The notes under the pieces were generated by a model. The model was given only the letters and a program-made list of their open reading frames with translations, did not search any database and had not been told where the DNA came from. A program made the translations under genes and the position numbers. Shown here piece after piece: positions 54,838 to 64,000 of a stretch of 64,000 nt of DNA (positions are counted from its first letter, which is position 1; every line of letters begins with the position of its first letter). The stretch spans positions 112,381-176,380 of the forward strand of contig CALUFA010000001.1 in assembly GCA_944319795.1 (NCBI GenBank). Reading direction: 5' to 3'. The DNA comes from an uncultured Prevotella sp. (GTDB lineage Bacteria; Bacteroidota; Bacteroidia; Bacteroidales; Bacteroidaceae).

Positions 54838-55365
54838 TCAAATACTGATTTGTTCTATTCCACCGTATGGAACAAGGTGTTTGAAGCAATCTTCTTCGGC
54901 GAAAAGTCCGCCGTAAATGCCTGCGCAAATCAGCACTCCGCCATGAGCGAACACGGCAACCTTGTCGAACGGTCTTGTTTTCAGTTCGTCGAGAAATGAT
55001 GAGACGCGTGCATATAGTTCGGGAAAACTTTCCCCGTTGGTTGCAGCGAGGTGCATGTAATCGTCATACCACTTATGAAGGTTCTCGTCGTCAATCTCGT
55101 CGAAAAGCCTCATCTCCCAGTCTCCCATGTTCATTTCCTTAAGCCTTTCGTCGATGAAAGGTGAATCGTAACCGCAGTAAGCGGCCAATTTCTTAGCGCG
55201 TGTGAGCGGAGACGAGAATACGGCATCGAACTTAACGCTTCCTAAGTTCTTCTTTGTTTCAGATGCTTCGGTCTCGAACGTATCGGCCACGGGCACGTCG
55301 CTCCATCCGTAACATGTGCCCTTGGGCACGCCGACGCTTGTATGTCTAATCAAAACAACGTCCAT
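54838..55365 (-). CDS. cobC: Alpha-ribazole phosphatase (histidine phosphatase superfamily)
   Basis: 175 aa. Removes the 5' phosphate from alpha-ribazole phosphate or adenosylcobalamin phosphate. Catalytic His is in LIRHTSVGVPKGTCYGWSD; the common RHG is RHT here, as in many CobC-like proteins. FSSPLTRAKKLA and FAHGGVL complete the site. It overlaps cobS by 16 nt. Confidence 0.88.
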   Translation of the reverse strand: MDVVLIRHTSVGVPKGTCYGWSDVPVADTFETEASETKKNLGSVKFDAVFSSPLTRAKKLAAYCGYDSPFIDERLKEMNMGDWEMRLFDEIDDENLHKWYDDYMHLAATNGESFPELYARVSSFLDELKTRPFDKVAVFAHGGVLICAGIYGGLFAEEDCFKHLVPYGGIEQISI

Positions 55366-56168
55366 AATGCTTTATTATTGATAAATTGGTAAGTCGCGCA
55401 AAGATAGAAAGACAGCTCGGTTATCAGGAACATTGCGCCGCAACAGTCGCCCGTGTACCCCCTGAGCCTGTGCCAAATAAGCAAGTACATGAAATACATC
55501 ACTATGCAAGGAATGAAGATAAGCAAGTCCCAGCGCAGCGTTCCGCCCGTGGCGTAAAGCATGAGGGCCAACGGAAGGATGCCTTGAACGAAGAGGATGA
55601 TGCCGGCCTTGACCGACATCTTCCTGTAAACTACGTGCGCCTTTGATTCTTCTTCGGTGCGTGCGTAGGGCATCATGGATATGAGTTGCCCCGAAACCAT
55701 CTTGCAGAATGGGTCGGCGGCGAATACGACGAGGGCCGCCAATGCGGCCGGCATGGCCGACAGCGAGAAGAAAAGCAGCAATGCATATAATATGAGCCCG
55801 ACGACGCCGTATGTCCCGATATGCGAATCTTTCATGATGTCGAGCGTTTTTTGCCGGTTTCCGCCGCCTCCGCCGAAACCGTCGAAGAAGTCTGCCAGGC
55901 CGTCTTCGTGCAAAGCCCCGGTCAACAGAATCCTTGCGGCAATGGCCAACAGCACCGCTATGGTGTGAGGAAGTACCATTCCGCCGAAATATATGACGGC
56001 TCCCATTACCGCGCCGGTAAGCCAGCCCACCAACGGCCAGTACTCGACAACGCTCCTGTAACATTCACGCGGCGGCTCATGCCACCGCCATAACGGCAGG
56101 CGTGTGAAGAAGATGAACGCCGCCCAAACGTTGTCGTACCATTTAGAAGTATTTAGTGATATGCGCAT
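55350..56168 (-). CDS. cobS: Adenosylcobinamide-GDP ribazoletransferase (cobalamin synthase)
   Basis: 272 aa membrane enzyme that joins adenosylcobinamide-GDP and alpha-ribazole. Conserved parts: FFTRLPLW near the N-terminus, VEYWPLVGWLTGAVMG, LTGALHEDGLADFFDGFGGG with metal-binding acids, and DSHIGTYGVVGLIL. Several hydrophobic helices follow. The longest frame begins with TTG at 56174; the ATG at 56168 is preferred. It overlaps cobT by 26 nt. Confidence 0.93.
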   Translation of the reverse strand: MRISLNTSKWYDNVWAAFIFFTRLPLWRWHEPPRECYRSVVEYWPLVGWLTGAVMGAVIYFGGMVLPHTIAVLLAIAARILLTGALHEDGLADFFDGFGGGGGNRQKTLDIMKDSHIGTYGVVGLILYALLLFFSLSAMPAALAALVVFAADPFCKMVSGQLISMMPYARTEEESKAHVVYRKMSVKAGIILFVQGILPLALMLYATGGTLRWDLLIFIPCIVMYFMYLLIWHRLRGYTGDCCGAMFLITELSFYLCATYQFINNKALWTLF

Positions 56169-57192
56169 TGTCAAAATTGTTCATTTCGTTAATCATCCTT
56201 GCGGCGCTGTCGATTATCGGGAAAGCGCATATTGCGCCTGTACCTTCGCCGAGGCGCATGCCGAGGTTGAGGATAGGTTCGGCTCCGAGTATGTCTAACA
56301 GCCGCTTGTGTCCGCTTTCGTCGCCTACGTGTCCGAATATCATATACTCCTGGGCTTCGGGGCAAAGCCTTGCCGCGGCAAGGGCGCACGCCGTCATTAT
56401 GAACCCGTCGACCAATATTATCATACGTAATTCAGCAGCCCTTAACATCGCGCCGATAGCCCCAACCATTTCAAATCCGCCGAAATAGCGTATTATGTTC
56501 TCGGTTCTTGCACTGTCGGCGGTTGTCTCTTCGTAGTGCCTTACGGCCTGCGACAATACTTCATATTTATGTTTTATGCCTTCGTCGTCGAGCCCGGCAC
56601 CGGCACCGACGCATTCTTTAAGCGGTATATGGCCGAGCATGCTCATCCAAACGCTTGACGGCGACGTGTTTGCAATGCCCATCTCGCCGATGCTTACGAC
56701 GTCGCATCCCTCGCGGCGGCATTTGTCGACAAGGCTGGCTCCGGTCTCCAGGGCCGTTTCAAACTGCTTCTCGCTCATCGCCGGGCCGTAAAGGAAGTTG
56801 CCTGTGCCGTTGTCTATCTTCTTGTTTATGATTGATTCATACCCTGAAAGGTCATGGTCTACGCCGATGTCTACAAGATACAGCCTGAAGCCGTGCTGCC
56901 TGCAAAACATGTTTACGCCTCCGCCGCCGTTGGCGAAGTTCACCATTTGCTGCCATGTCACTTCGCGCGGCGACACGCTTACGCCTTCGCACTCGATGCC
57001 GTGGTCGGCACCGAACAGCAGATGGCACGGCCGGGCGAGCCGCGGCGATAGCGTCTGTTGTATCAAGCACATTTGCATCGCCAGTTCCTCAAGCCTGCCA
57101 AGCGAGCCTTTGGGTTTGTTAAGGTTGTCTATCTTCGCTTGTATATCAGGCTTCATTCCGGTGTCCGGCCTGTTTATATTGAATCTTATCAT
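56143..57192 (-). CDS. cobT: Nicotinate-nucleotide-dimethylbenzimidazole phosphoribosyltransferase
   Basis: 349 aa. Makes alpha-ribazole phosphate from the lower-ligand base. Family segments: LFGADHGIECEGVSVSP, QMVNFANGGGGVNMFCRQ, GEMGIANTSPSS, and NLGMRLGEGTGAICAFPII with the catalytic Glu of the LGEG motif. It follows cobU after 71 nt and its end overlaps cobS. Confidence 0.95.
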   Translation of the reverse strand: MIRFNINRPDTGMKPDIQAKIDNLNKPKGSLGRLEELAMQMCLIQQTLSPRLARPCHLLFGADHGIECEGVSVSPREVTWQQMVNFANGGGGVNMFCRQHGFRLYLVDIGVDHDLSGYESIINKKIDNGTGNFLYGPAMSEKQFETALETGASLVDKCRREGCDVVSIGEMGIANTSPSSVWMSMLGHIPLKECVGAGAGLDDEGIKHKYEVLSQAVRHYEETTADSARTENIIRYFGGFEMVGAIGAMLRAAELRMIILVDGFIMTACALAAARLCPEAQEYMIFGHVGDESGHKRLLDILGAEPILNLGMRLGEGTGAICAFPIIDSAARMINEMNNFDNAHITKYF

Positions 57193-57263
57193 GGTCGTTT
57201 TTGTTTAGGATTTAATCCGATCGGACATTCGTTACTTGCGGAAAAACCGTATGACATTCACGC

Positions 57264-57785
57264 TTATTTGATTTTCACGGGTATTCCGCATACCATCATA
57301 ACCACTTCGTCGGCACGGCTTGCCACATATTGGTTCATCCATCCCTGCATGTCTGTAAAGCGGCGTTGAACGGCGTTGCCGCTAACCTCGCCGCTGCCGA
57401 TCTCGTTTGTCACGAAAATGAACGTCGCGTCTTGCTCCGTGAGCTTGTCAAATTCGCGTTTGATACCGTCCAATGCCTCGTCAACAGTCGGCTGCGCTTT
57501 ACCTTCACGGTTGAAGAAGAAGTTCGTACACCAGAGGGTTACGCAATCTACGACTACGACACGGCCTGCAACGTCGTGCCTGCTGAGGTGTTTCTCTTCC
57601 TCTATGTTCGTCCATTGCGGTCCGCGCCGCTCCTTATGCCGCCTCACACGCTCACTGAACTCTTCGTCCCATACGTGCGCTGTGGCCATATATACCGGGG
57701 TAGGCGACAAGGCTAATGCCGTGCGCTCGGCATAAACGCTCTTGCCCGACCGTTGTCCTCCGGTTACCAATATTATTTTTTTCAT
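57264..57785 (-). CDS. cobU: Adenosylcobinamide kinase / adenosylcobinamide-phosphate guanylyltransferase
   Basis: 173 aa, the bifunctional CobU. P-loop GGQRSGKSVYAE (9-20), the guanylylated His region MATAHVWDEEFSERVRRHKERR, and VVVDCVTLW. First gene of cobU-cobT-cobS-cobC-orf. Its leader is short (about 75 nt). Confidence 0.95.
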   Translation of the reverse strand: MKKIILVTGGQRSGKSVYAERTALALSPTPVYMATAHVWDEEFSERVRRHKERRGPQWTNIEEEKHLSRHDVAGRVVVVDCVTLWCTNFFFNREGKAQPTVDEALDGIKREFDKLTEQDATFIFVTNEIGSGEVSGNAVQRRFTDMQGWMNQYVASRADEVVMMVCGIPVKIK

Positions 57786-57864
57786 TACCGTTTTATTCCA
57801 AAGTATGCCGTCTACGGCAGGATTTGTTTTACTTGAAAAGTACCGTTACGGCTTTATCCGCGCA

Positions 57865-57897
57865 CAAAGATACATCAAAATATCATACTATCCAAAA
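57865..57897 (-). promoter_or_regulatory. Promoter of the cob operon
   Basis: TTTTG (57893-57897), 20 nt, TATCTTTG (57865-57872) on the minus strand. No B12-box sequence is present between here and cobU. Confidence 0.8.
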
Positions 57898-58020
57898 TTA
57901 AAAGTACTGATTTCAATGAACAGCCGACTTTTCATTAAGCTCAGTTTCTAATATTATAAAACCGGCTTTTCAAGGAAAAAAGATAACTAAATGTCTGCAT
58001 TTTGCCAAATATTTCATCCT

Positions 58021-58163
58021 CATTCAATAAGTCTGTGGCATTTTGTCATTCCGGGCTTAGACCCGGAATCCAGGCAACGCACTATATTATAAAGAATGAG
58101 GCTGTACACAATGGATTCCGGGTCTAAGCCCGGAATGACAAAATGCCACAGACTTATTGAATG
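58021..58163. repeat. Perfect 52-bp inverted repeat with 39-nt spacer
   Basis: Left arm 58021-58072 and right arm 58112-58163 are exact reverse complements. Each arm also contains a smaller palindrome (ATTCCGGG ... CCCGGAAT around CTTAGA), so several folds are possible. No open frame lies inside. It looks like a miniature mobile or REP-like element. No clear target-site duplication is visible. Confidence 0.92.
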
Positions 58164-58316
58164 GGGATAGAGTAATTACCAAACTACGGATGTTCGTAAA
58201 AATATTTTACAAAGTTTTCTGTCAAAATAGGGAATTGAATGTTTATTAAAGTTAAGTATATACTTTATACAGCCCCAATGATTAACGTTTATTTAATATT
58301 TAGTGCGCTTATATCA

Positions 58317-58400
58317 TGTAAAAGGCGGTCATAGTCCGTATAAAAGGCAACGAACCAATCTGTAAAAGGTACTCAAACGGAACGTAAAAGATGCTTAATC
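58317..58400. repeat. 22-nt array reduced to half-sites (copy 6)
   Basis: TAAAAGG or TAAAAGA begins at 58319, 58341, 58363 and 58385, exactly 22 nt apart. The complementary right halves are largely lost (CGGTCATAG, CAACGAACC), so this looks like a decayed copy. Confidence 0.82.
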
Positions 58401-58718
58401 GCATTGACATGTATGCCAAAATCAGTTGCTTAAAGAGTTAATGTAAACTTAAACCACTAAAAATCAACATGTTATGCTACAACCCGTTATTTCGTATATT
58501 TTTGCGGCAAGCATGATATTTAGACAACGAAGCGAATCTGAGAGCTTTAACCGCACGGAAACGAAAGAAAGTTTTCAGCTTATCGGCCGTATTCAAACTG
58601 TATGCACCAAGTTCCTTTTGACGGTGTTGTTGATAGTATATCGATGTTTCAATATTGCTTTAAATAAAACAAATATGCAATAAATTACTGATTTTTGAAG
58701 AATATTTATTACGATTTG

Positions 58719-58750
58719 TTTGTGAATATTGCTCTTAATTAGTATTTTTG
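58719..58750 (+). promoter_or_regulatory. Promoter of the leu operon
   Basis: TTTG (58719-58722), 20 nt, TATTTTTG (58743-58750). The ~90-nt leader has a small ATGCG/CGCAT stem and no Leu-rich leader peptide. Confidence 0.82.
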
Positions 58751-58845
58751 CAAATGTTTAGCGTGCTCTTGCGTGTCAGCCGGTTCACATGCGGAGCGCA
58801 TACGCTTAGTATTTAATTTATGATTTAACTGAAACAAAAGATTAT

Positions 58846-60345
58846 ATGAGCGAAAGACTTTTTATATTCGACACGACTCTCAGGGACGGCGAGCAAGTGC
58901 CGGGATGCCAACTTAACACGGTTGAGAAAATCCAAGTGGCCAAGCAGCTTGAACAGTTGGGCGTCGACGTTATCGAGGCTGGTTTCCCCGTTTCGAGTCC
59001 GGGCGACTTCAATTCGGTCATCGAAATATCGAAAGCCGTTACATGGCCGGCGATATGCGCATTGACGCGCGCCGTGGAAAAAGACATCGACGTGGCCGCC
59101 GACGCTTTGCGCTACGCGAAGCGCAAGCGCATACATACGGGCATCGGCACGAGCGACCAACATATTAAATACAAGTTTAACAGTACGCGCGAGGAGATAA
59201 TAGAACGCGCCGTGGCAGCAGTGAAGCATGCTAAGAAATATGTGGAAGACGTTGAATTCTACGCCGAAGACGCAGGGCGCACCGACAACGAGTATCTTGC
59301 GCGCGTAGTAGAGGCGGCCATAAAAGCCGGCGCTACGGTCGTAAACATACCCGACACAACGGGATATTGCCTGCCAAGCGAATACGGCGCGAAAATTAAA
59401 TATTTGGTAGAGCACGTCGACAACATTGACAAGGCCGTAATCTCGACCCACTGCCACAACGACCTTGGCATGGCAACGGCCAACACTCTCAGCGGAGTGG
59501 TGAACGGCGCACGCCAGGTGGAAGTGACGATAAACGGAATAGGCGAGAGGGCGGGCAACACATCGCTTGAGGAAATAGCAATGATAATGAAGTGCCACAG
59601 GCACTTGGGCATTGACACCAACATCAACACGTCACGTATTTGCCCGACAAGCCGCATGGTAAGCAGTCTGATGAACATGCCCGTACAGGCAAACAAGGCC
59701 ATCGTGGGGCGCAACGCGTTCGCCCATTCAAGCGGAATACATCAGGACGGAGTGCTGAAAAACGTCGACACTTACGAGATCATCAATCCTAAGGACGTCG
59801 GTCTCGACGATAATTCGATAGTGCTTACGGCGCGCAGCGGCAGGGCAGCGCTGAAGTACCGCTTGGGCGTGCTCGGCGTAAACATTACCGACGACGACAA
59901 ACTTGACGGCATTTACCGTAACTTCCTCAAGTTGGCCGACCGCAAGAAGGAAATCCACGACGACGACATCCTCATGCTTGCAGGAGCCGACCGCACCGAA
60001 GCGCATGCCGTAAAACTCGACTTCCTGCAAGTTACTACCGGCATGGGAGTTAGGAGCGTGGCCAGCATCGGCATCGACATATCCGGCCAGAAGTTCGAGG
60101 AAGCATCGACTGGCAACGGCCCGGTCGATGCGGCCATCAGGGCGCTTAAGAAGATAATACAAAAGCAAATGACGCTTAAGGAGTTTACGATTCAGGCCAT
60201 CAGTAAAGGCTCCGACGACATAGGCAAGGTGCACATGCAGGTTGAATACGACGGCAACGTGTATTACGGATTCGGCGCCAACACAGACATTGTTACGGCG
60301 TCGGTCGAAGCGTATATTGATTGTATCAACAAATTCAAGAAATAA
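58846..60345 (+). CDS. leuA: 2-isopropylmalate synthase
   Basis: Condenses acetyl-CoA with 2-oxoisovalerate, the first leucine step. 499 aa. [13 protein letters not shown] (8-20), [27 protein letters not shown] with metal ligands, and [14 protein letters not shown]. The C-terminal LeuA dimer/regulatory domain is complete, so feedback by leucine is expected. leuC begins 2 nt after its stop. Confidence 0.95.
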   Translation: MSERLFIFDTTLRDGEQVPGCQLNTVEKIQVAKQLEQLGVDVIEAGFPVSSPGDFNSVIEISKAVTWPAICALTRAVEKDIDVAADALRYAKRKRIHTGIGTSDQHIKYKFNSTREEIIERAVAAVKHAKKYVEDVEFYAEDAGRTDNEYLARVVEAAIKAGATVVNIPDTTGYCLPSEYGAKIKYLVEHVDNIDKAVISTHCHNDLGMATANTLSGVVNGARQVEVTINGIGERAGNTSLEEIAMIMKCHRHLGIDTNINTSRICPTSRMVSSLMNMPVQANKAIVGRNAFAHSSGIHQDGVLKNVDTYEIINPKDVGLDDNSIVLTARSGRAALKYRLGVLGVNITDDDKLDGIYRNFLKLADRKKEIHDDDILMLAGADRTEAHAVKLDFLQVTTGMGVRSVASIGIDISGQKFEEASTGNGPVDAAIRALKKIIQKQMTLKEFTIQAISKGSDDIGKVHMQVEYDGNVYYGFGANTDIVTASVEAYIDCINKFKK

Positions 60346-60347
60346 TA

Positions 60348-61742
60348 ATGAACACATTGTTTGATAAAATTTGGGACAAACACGTTGTCCAGGTTATAGA
60401 CGACGGCCCGACGCAGTTATATATCGACCGGCTTTATTGTCATGAAGTAACTTCCCCACAGGCTTTTGCCGGCCTGCGCGCAAGGGGTTTGAAGTGTTTC
60501 AGGCCCGGACGGATTTACTGCATGCCCGACCACAACACGCCGACGCACGACCAAGACAAGCCTATCGCCGACCCCGTATCGCGCAAACAGGTAGAAACGC
60601 TTAAGGCGAATGCTGAATATTTCGGCCTGGCTTATTACGGCATGATGGACAAGGACAACGGCATAATACACGTAGTAGGGCCGGAGAAGGGACTTACGCT
60701 GCCCGGAATGACTATCGTTTGCGGCGATTCGCATACGAGTACACACGGAGCAGTTGGGGCTGTGGCTTTCGGAATAGGTACGAGCGAAGTTGAAATGGTG
60801 CTTGCTTCGCAGTGCATTCTTCAGCAGAAACCTAAGTCAATGAGAATCAACATAGACGGAAGTCTCGGCCGCGGTGTCACCGCCAAGGACGTGGCTCTGT
60901 ACCTTATGTCCAAGATTACGACGTCCGGCGCAACGGGATATTTCGTCGAATACGCAGGGGAAGCTGTTAGAAACATGAGCATGGAAGGGAGACTTACGCT
61001 GTGTAACCTGTCGATTGAAATGGGTGCCCGCGGCGGTTTTGTCGCTCCCGATGAAACAACGTTCGAGTATCTTAAGGGCAAAGACTTCGCCCCGAAAGGA
61101 GAGGAGTGGGATAGGGCGGTGGCCTACTGGCGCACGTTGAAGAGCGGTGACGATGCCGTTTTCGACAAAGAGCTGTCTTTTAACGCCTCCGACATAGAGC
61201 CTCGGATAACATACGGCACCAACCCAGGCATGGGAATAGGCATTACCGAAACCATTCCCAACCTTGAAGACATTGGTGAAAGCGGGCGCGCCTCGTTCAT
61301 GAAATCGCTTGAATACATGGATTTTAAACCAGGTGAAAGTCTTTTGGGCCATAAGGTTGATTACGTTTTCCTCGGCGCTTGCACCAATGGGCGCATTGAA
61401 GACTTCAGGGCTTTCGCTTCAATAGCCAAAGGCCGAAAGAAGGCTTCAGGTGTAACCGCCTTGCTTGTCCCCGGCTCTTGGAACGTAGACAGGCAGATAC
61501 GGGCCGAAGGTTTGGATAAAGTGCTTGCAGAAGCAGGCTTTGAAATCCGCCAACCCGGTTGTTCGGCATGCCTCGCCATGAATGACGATAAGATTCCGGC
61601 AGGCAAGTATTGCGTATCGACAAGCAACAGGAACTTTGAAGGAAGGCAAGGCCCCGGGGCGCGGACGATATTGGCCAGCCCGTTAGTAGCCGCCGCAGCA
61701 GCCGTTACAGGCGTGATAACAGACCCCCGTGGGTTAATGTAA
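60348..61742 (+). CDS. leuC: 3-isopropylmalate dehydratase large subunit
   Basis: 464 aa, aconitase family. [4Fe-4S] ligands are in [12 protein letters not shown] and [33 protein letters not shown] and [10 protein letters not shown] are family hallmarks. The ATG at 60348 follows the leuA stop by 2 nt, so translation is coupled; an upstream start would overlap leuA. The same enzyme can isomerise citramalate when a citramalate pathway is present. Confidence 0.95.
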   Translation: MNTLFDKIWDKHVVQVIDDGPTQLYIDRLYCHEVTSPQAFAGLRARGLKCFRPGRIYCMPDHNTPTHDQDKPIADPVSRKQVETLKANAEYFGLAYYGMMDKDNGIIHVVGPEKGLTLPGMTIVCGDSHTSTHGAVGAVAFGIGTSEVEMVLASQCILQQKPKSMRINIDGSLGRGVTAKDVALYLMSKITTSGATGYFVEYAGEAVRNMSMEGRLTLCNLSIEMGARGGFVAPDETTFEYLKGKDFAPKGEEWDRAVAYWRTLKSGDDAVFDKELSFNASDIEPRITYGTNPGMGIGITETIPNLEDIGESGRASFMKSLEYMDFKPGESLLGHKVDYVFLGACTNGRIEDFRAFASIAKGRKKASGVTALLVPGSWNVDRQIRAEGLDKVLAEAGFEIRQPGCSACLAMNDDKIPAGKYCVSTSNRNFEGRQGPGARTILASPLVAAAAAVTGVITDPRGLM

Positions 61743-61772
61743 TTAGTCTTATTCGTTAAGAAAAACAATGAA

Positions 61773-62363
61773 ATGAAACAGAAATTCAACGTTATAACAA
61801 GTACGTGCGTGCCACTCCCTTTAGAGAATGTGGACACCGACCAAATAATACCGGCACGTTTCCTTAAGGCGACCGACAAGGAGGGATTCGGTGAAAACCT
61901 GTTCAGGGACTGGCGGTACAACGATGACGGAACGCCGAAAAAAGACTTTGTGTTGAACGACCCGAAGTATGGCGGGGTAGTTCTCGTGGCTGGGAAGAAC
62001 TTCGGCTCGGGGTCAAGCCGCGAGCATGCGGCGTGGGCCATAGCAGGTTATGGTTTCAGGGTTGTGATAAGTAGTTTCTTCGCCGACATCCACAAGAACA
62101 ACGAACTTAACAATTTCGTCCTGCCCGTTGTTGTTTCCGACAGTTTCCTAAAGGAGCTTTTCAACAGCATATACGCTGATCCAGGAACGGAAGTAGAGGT
62201 GGATCTGCCCCAACAGACGGTCACCAACAAGACAACCGGCAGGAGCGAGCGTTTTGAAATAAACGGATATAAGAAGCTCTGCCTGATGAACGGTCTCGAC
62301 GATATTGACTACTTATTGCAAAATAAAGATAAGATAGAGGCATGGGAACGGTTGAACAAGTGA
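61773..62363 (+). CDS. leuD: 3-isopropylmalate dehydratase small subunit
   Basis: 196 aa swivel-domain subunit. [31 protein letters not shown] and [19 protein letters not shown] are conserved. It lies 30 nt after leuC and overlaps the start of the next gene by 22 nt. Confidence 0.95.
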   Translation: MKQKFNVITSTCVPLPLENVDTDQIIPARFLKATDKEGFGENLFRDWRYNDDGTPKKDFVLNDPKYGGVVLVAGKNFGSGSSREHAAWAIAGYGFRVVISSFFADIHKNNELNNFVLPVVVSDSFLKELFNSIYADPGTEVEVDLPQQTVTNKTTGRSERFEINGYKKLCLMNGLDDIDYLLQNKDKIEAWERLNK

Positions 62364-63910
62364 ATGCATATACCCGTATTCCTCCGTTTATCGAGATAAT
62401 GGACAGCACGTTGCGCGACGGCGAGCAAACCAGCGGAGTGTCGTTTCTGCCGCATGAAAAGCTGATGATAGCGAAAATGCTTCTCAACGACATCAACGTC
62501 GACAGGGTAGAGGTGGCCTCTGCAAGGGTTTCCGACGGCGAAAAGGATGCCGTTAGGATGATATGCCGCTATGCAAAGCAAATTGGAAAATTGTCAAACG
62601 TCGAGGTGCTCGGCTTCGTTGACGGCAAGGAAAGCGTCGACTGGATTGGCGACTGTGGCTGCAAGGTTGTGAATCTGCTTGCTAAAGGCTCATTGAAGCA
62701 CTGTGAAGGACAGCTTCATAAAACGCCGTCGCAACACATTGCGGACATTCTTGAAACGCTCGATTATGCCGAATCGAAAGACATGGACGTAAACATTTAC
62801 CTCGAGGACTGGAGCAACGGCATGAAAGATTCGCCCGAATACGTATACGGCATGCTTGACGTGTTGGCGGCGAAACGCATCAAACGCTTCATGCTGCCCG
62901 ACACTTTGGGCATTCTTAACCCGTTACAGGTAATCGAGTTCATGCGCAAGATGGTGAAAAGATACCCTGACGTACACTTCGACTTCCATGCGCACAACGA
63001 TTACGACCTAGCCGTGAGCAATTCGTTGGCCGCAGTGTTGAGCGGAGCGAAAGGGCTGCACGTTACTGTAAACGGGCTGGGAGAGAGGTGCGGCAACGCT
63101 CCGTTGGCCAGCGTCCAAGTTATATTGAAGGATCAGTTCAACGCGAAGACGAGCATACGCGAGGACCGCTTGAACGACGTAAGCAGGCTGGTCGAAGGGT
63201 ATTCGGGCATCGCCGTAGCGCCCAACCAGCCGATAGTGGGCGAAAATGTGTTCACCCAAGTGGCCGGGGTGCACGCTGACGGTGACAACAAGGCCAACCT
63301 TTACAGCAACGCCTTGGTGCCCGAACGTTTCGCACGCAAGCGCGAATACGCCTTGGGAAAGACGAGCGGCAAGGCCAATATAGACCTAAACCTGCAGGAG
63401 CTTGGCTTGGAACTGACGCCGGCGCAGATAAGTAAGGTGACGCAAAAGATAACCGAACTCGGTGACAGGAAAAAGATTGTAACCCAAGAAGACTTGCCGT
63501 TCATCGTGAGCGACGTGCTGAAACACGCCGTGCCGGAGGACAAAGTAAAACTCGTGAGCTACATGGTGTCGTCGGCATACGGCCTGAAACCGATAGCAAG
63601 CGTTAAGGTTGACATAAACGGCCGGCAGTACGAGGCCGACGCAATGGGCGACGGACAGTATGACGCATTCGTCAAAGCGTTGCGCAAGATATACAGAGGC
63701 TCGCTGGGAAGGACTTTTCCTGTGCTTGAGAATTACAGCGTAACGATACCGCCCGGAGGCCGTACCGACGCCCTCGTGCAAACTGTCATAACATGGAACT
63801 GCAACGGAAAAAGCATAAAGACACGGGGGCTCGATGCCGACCAGACCGAGGCGGCCATAAAGGCAACCTTCAAAATGCTCAACATAATGGAGGGACAGAA
63901 TGACAAGTAA
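62342..63910 (+). CDS. cimA: Leptospira-type (R)-citramalate synthase, isopropylmalate synthase homologue
   Basis: 522 aa, DRE-TIM metallolyase with a LeuA-type regulatory domain. [44 protein letters not shown] and [15 protein letters not shown] are present. It resembles Leptospira interrogans CimA far more than LeuA. The three residues I recall as determining pyruvate choice there (Leu81, Leu104, Tyr144) align with Leu90, Leu113 and Tyr153 here. Likely product is citramalate for isoleucine. Alternative: a second isopropylmalate or homocitrate synthase. It overlaps leuD by 22 nt; leuB presumably follows beyond the window. Confidence 0.82.
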   Translation: MGTVEQVNAYTRIPPFIEIMDSTLRDGEQTSGVSFLPHEKLMIAKMLLNDINVDRVEVASARVSDGEKDAVRMICRYAKQIGKLSNVEVLGFVDGKESVDWIGDCGCKVVNLLAKGSLKHCEGQLHKTPSQHIADILETLDYAESKDMDVNIYLEDWSNGMKDSPEYVYGMLDVLAAKRIKRFMLPDTLGILNPLQVIEFMRKMVKRYPDVHFDFHAHNDYDLAVSNSLAAVLSGAKGLHVTVNGLGERCGNAPLASVQVILKDQFNAKTSIREDRLNDVSRLVEGYSGIAVAPNQPIVGENVFTQVAGVHADGDNKANLYSNALVPERFARKREYALGKTSGKANIDLNLQELGLELTPAQISKVTQKITELGDRKKIVTQEDLPFIVSDVLKHAVPEDKVKLVSYMVSSAYGLKPIASVKVDINGRQYEADAMGDGQYDAFVKALRKIYRGSLGRTFPVLENYSVTIPPGGRTDALVQTVITWNCNGKSIKTRGLDADQTEAAIKATFKMLNIMEGQNDK

Positions 63911-63932
63911 TTAATAACATAAAAACATTAGT

Positions 63933-63988
63933 GTCCCGTTAAAATGGGACGAGTTAAACAATTAATCAAAAAGCCCCGGAATCAGGGG
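63933..63988. other. Two small hairpins at the right edge
   Basis: GTCCC/GGGAC (63933-63950, 8-nt loop) and CCCC/GGGG (63974-63988) follow cimA. They could be terminator-like or the end of an insertion sequence starting here. The window ends too soon to decide. Confidence 0.4.
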
Positions 63989-64000
63989 ATCATTTAGATC

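Larger units (their letters stand above)
57786..58845. other. 1.06-kb divergent intergenic region between cobU and leuA
   Basis: No gene I can support. It holds the cobU promoter (57865-57897), a perfect 52-bp inverted repeat (58021-58163), a 22-nt array (58317-58400) and the leuA promoter (58719-58750). A 69-codon frame at 58474-58683 has no family resemblance and is probably chance. Confidence 0.75.

Noticed and set aside
54838-55365. RHT instead of RHG in CobC as a defective active site
   Set aside because: The catalytic Arg and His are both present and RHT is common in CobC-like phosphatases.
58474-58683. 69-codon open frame upstream of leuA
   Set aside because: No ribosome-binding context, no Leu run for attenuation, and it ends before the leuA promoter, so it is neither leader peptide nor convincing gene.
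58825-59604. 259-codon open frame on the minus strand
   Set aside because: Lies opposite leuA, is rich in Cys/His/Tyr as expected for an antisense shadow, and covers the leuA start region.

Overview
The window looks like chromosomal DNA from a Bacteroidota, order Bacteroidales and most likely Prevotella-like. The promoters have the Bacteroidales form (TTG near -33, 19-20 nt, then TAnnTTTG at -7; seen ahead of rnpB, cobU, leuA, thrA, pyk and the 41 kb porin pair). The gene families also point there: DUF5686, DUF5687, fused FeoA-FeoB, MaeB with a PTA domain, and an ApgM-like protein inside the thr operon. The genus is inferred, not proven. I see no tRNA, rRNA operon, CRISPR array, prophage or complete insertion sequence.

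Layout. 0-7.6 kb: end of an aminopeptidase C gene, then recJ and recQ (+), with uvrD and mtgA (-). 7.6-11.1 kb: an OmpA-type lipoprotein and feoAB (-). 11.4-17.7 kb: a secreted PD40 protein, nucleoside phosphorylase, secreted esterase, TetR regulator, malic enzyme. 17.9-24.1 kb: lytic transglycosylase, trmD, DUF805 protein, mfd. 24.9-33.1 kb: outer-membrane DUF5686 protein, AddA-like helicase-nuclease, dinB, pyk. 33.1-36.4 kb (-): tilS, rlmI-like, DEDD exonuclease. 36.5-43.3 kb (+): ftsK, lolA-like, DUF5687, two tandem outer-membrane barrel proteins, a small membrane protein. 43.4-51.3 kb (-): yihY, RNase P RNA, then the thr operon (thrA, ApgM-like putative homoserine kinase, thrC, and a flavodoxin-ferredoxin gene). 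51.9-54.2 kb: proS and comF. 54.2-57.8 kb (-): cobU-cobT-cobS-cobC plus a nucleotidyltransferase-fold gene. 58.8-63.9 kb (+): leuA-leuC-leuD-cimA.

Genes working together. Repair and recombination functions are dense in the first 31 kb (recJ, recQ, uvrD, mfd, addA-like, dinB). The thr operon encodes aspartate-to-threonine steps with no GHMP-type ThrB; an alkaline-phosphatase-superfamily protein sits in the ThrB position. The leu operon carries a Leptospira-type citramalate synthase, so LeuCD may serve both leucine and isoleucine synthesis. The cob genes cover nucleotide-loop assembly of cobalamin.

Most unusual non-coding structure. (1) Six intergenic arrays of 15-nt palindromes repeat with a period of exactly 22 nt, so A4/T4 tracts recur about every 11 nt, one helical turn. 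(2) Two related inverted-repeat promoter elements, each with a 34-nt interior, lie just upstream of two SF1 helicase genes (uvrD and the AddA-like gene). (3) A perfect 52-bp inverted repeat at 58.0-58.2 kb contains nested palindromes. None of these is explained by the coding annotation.
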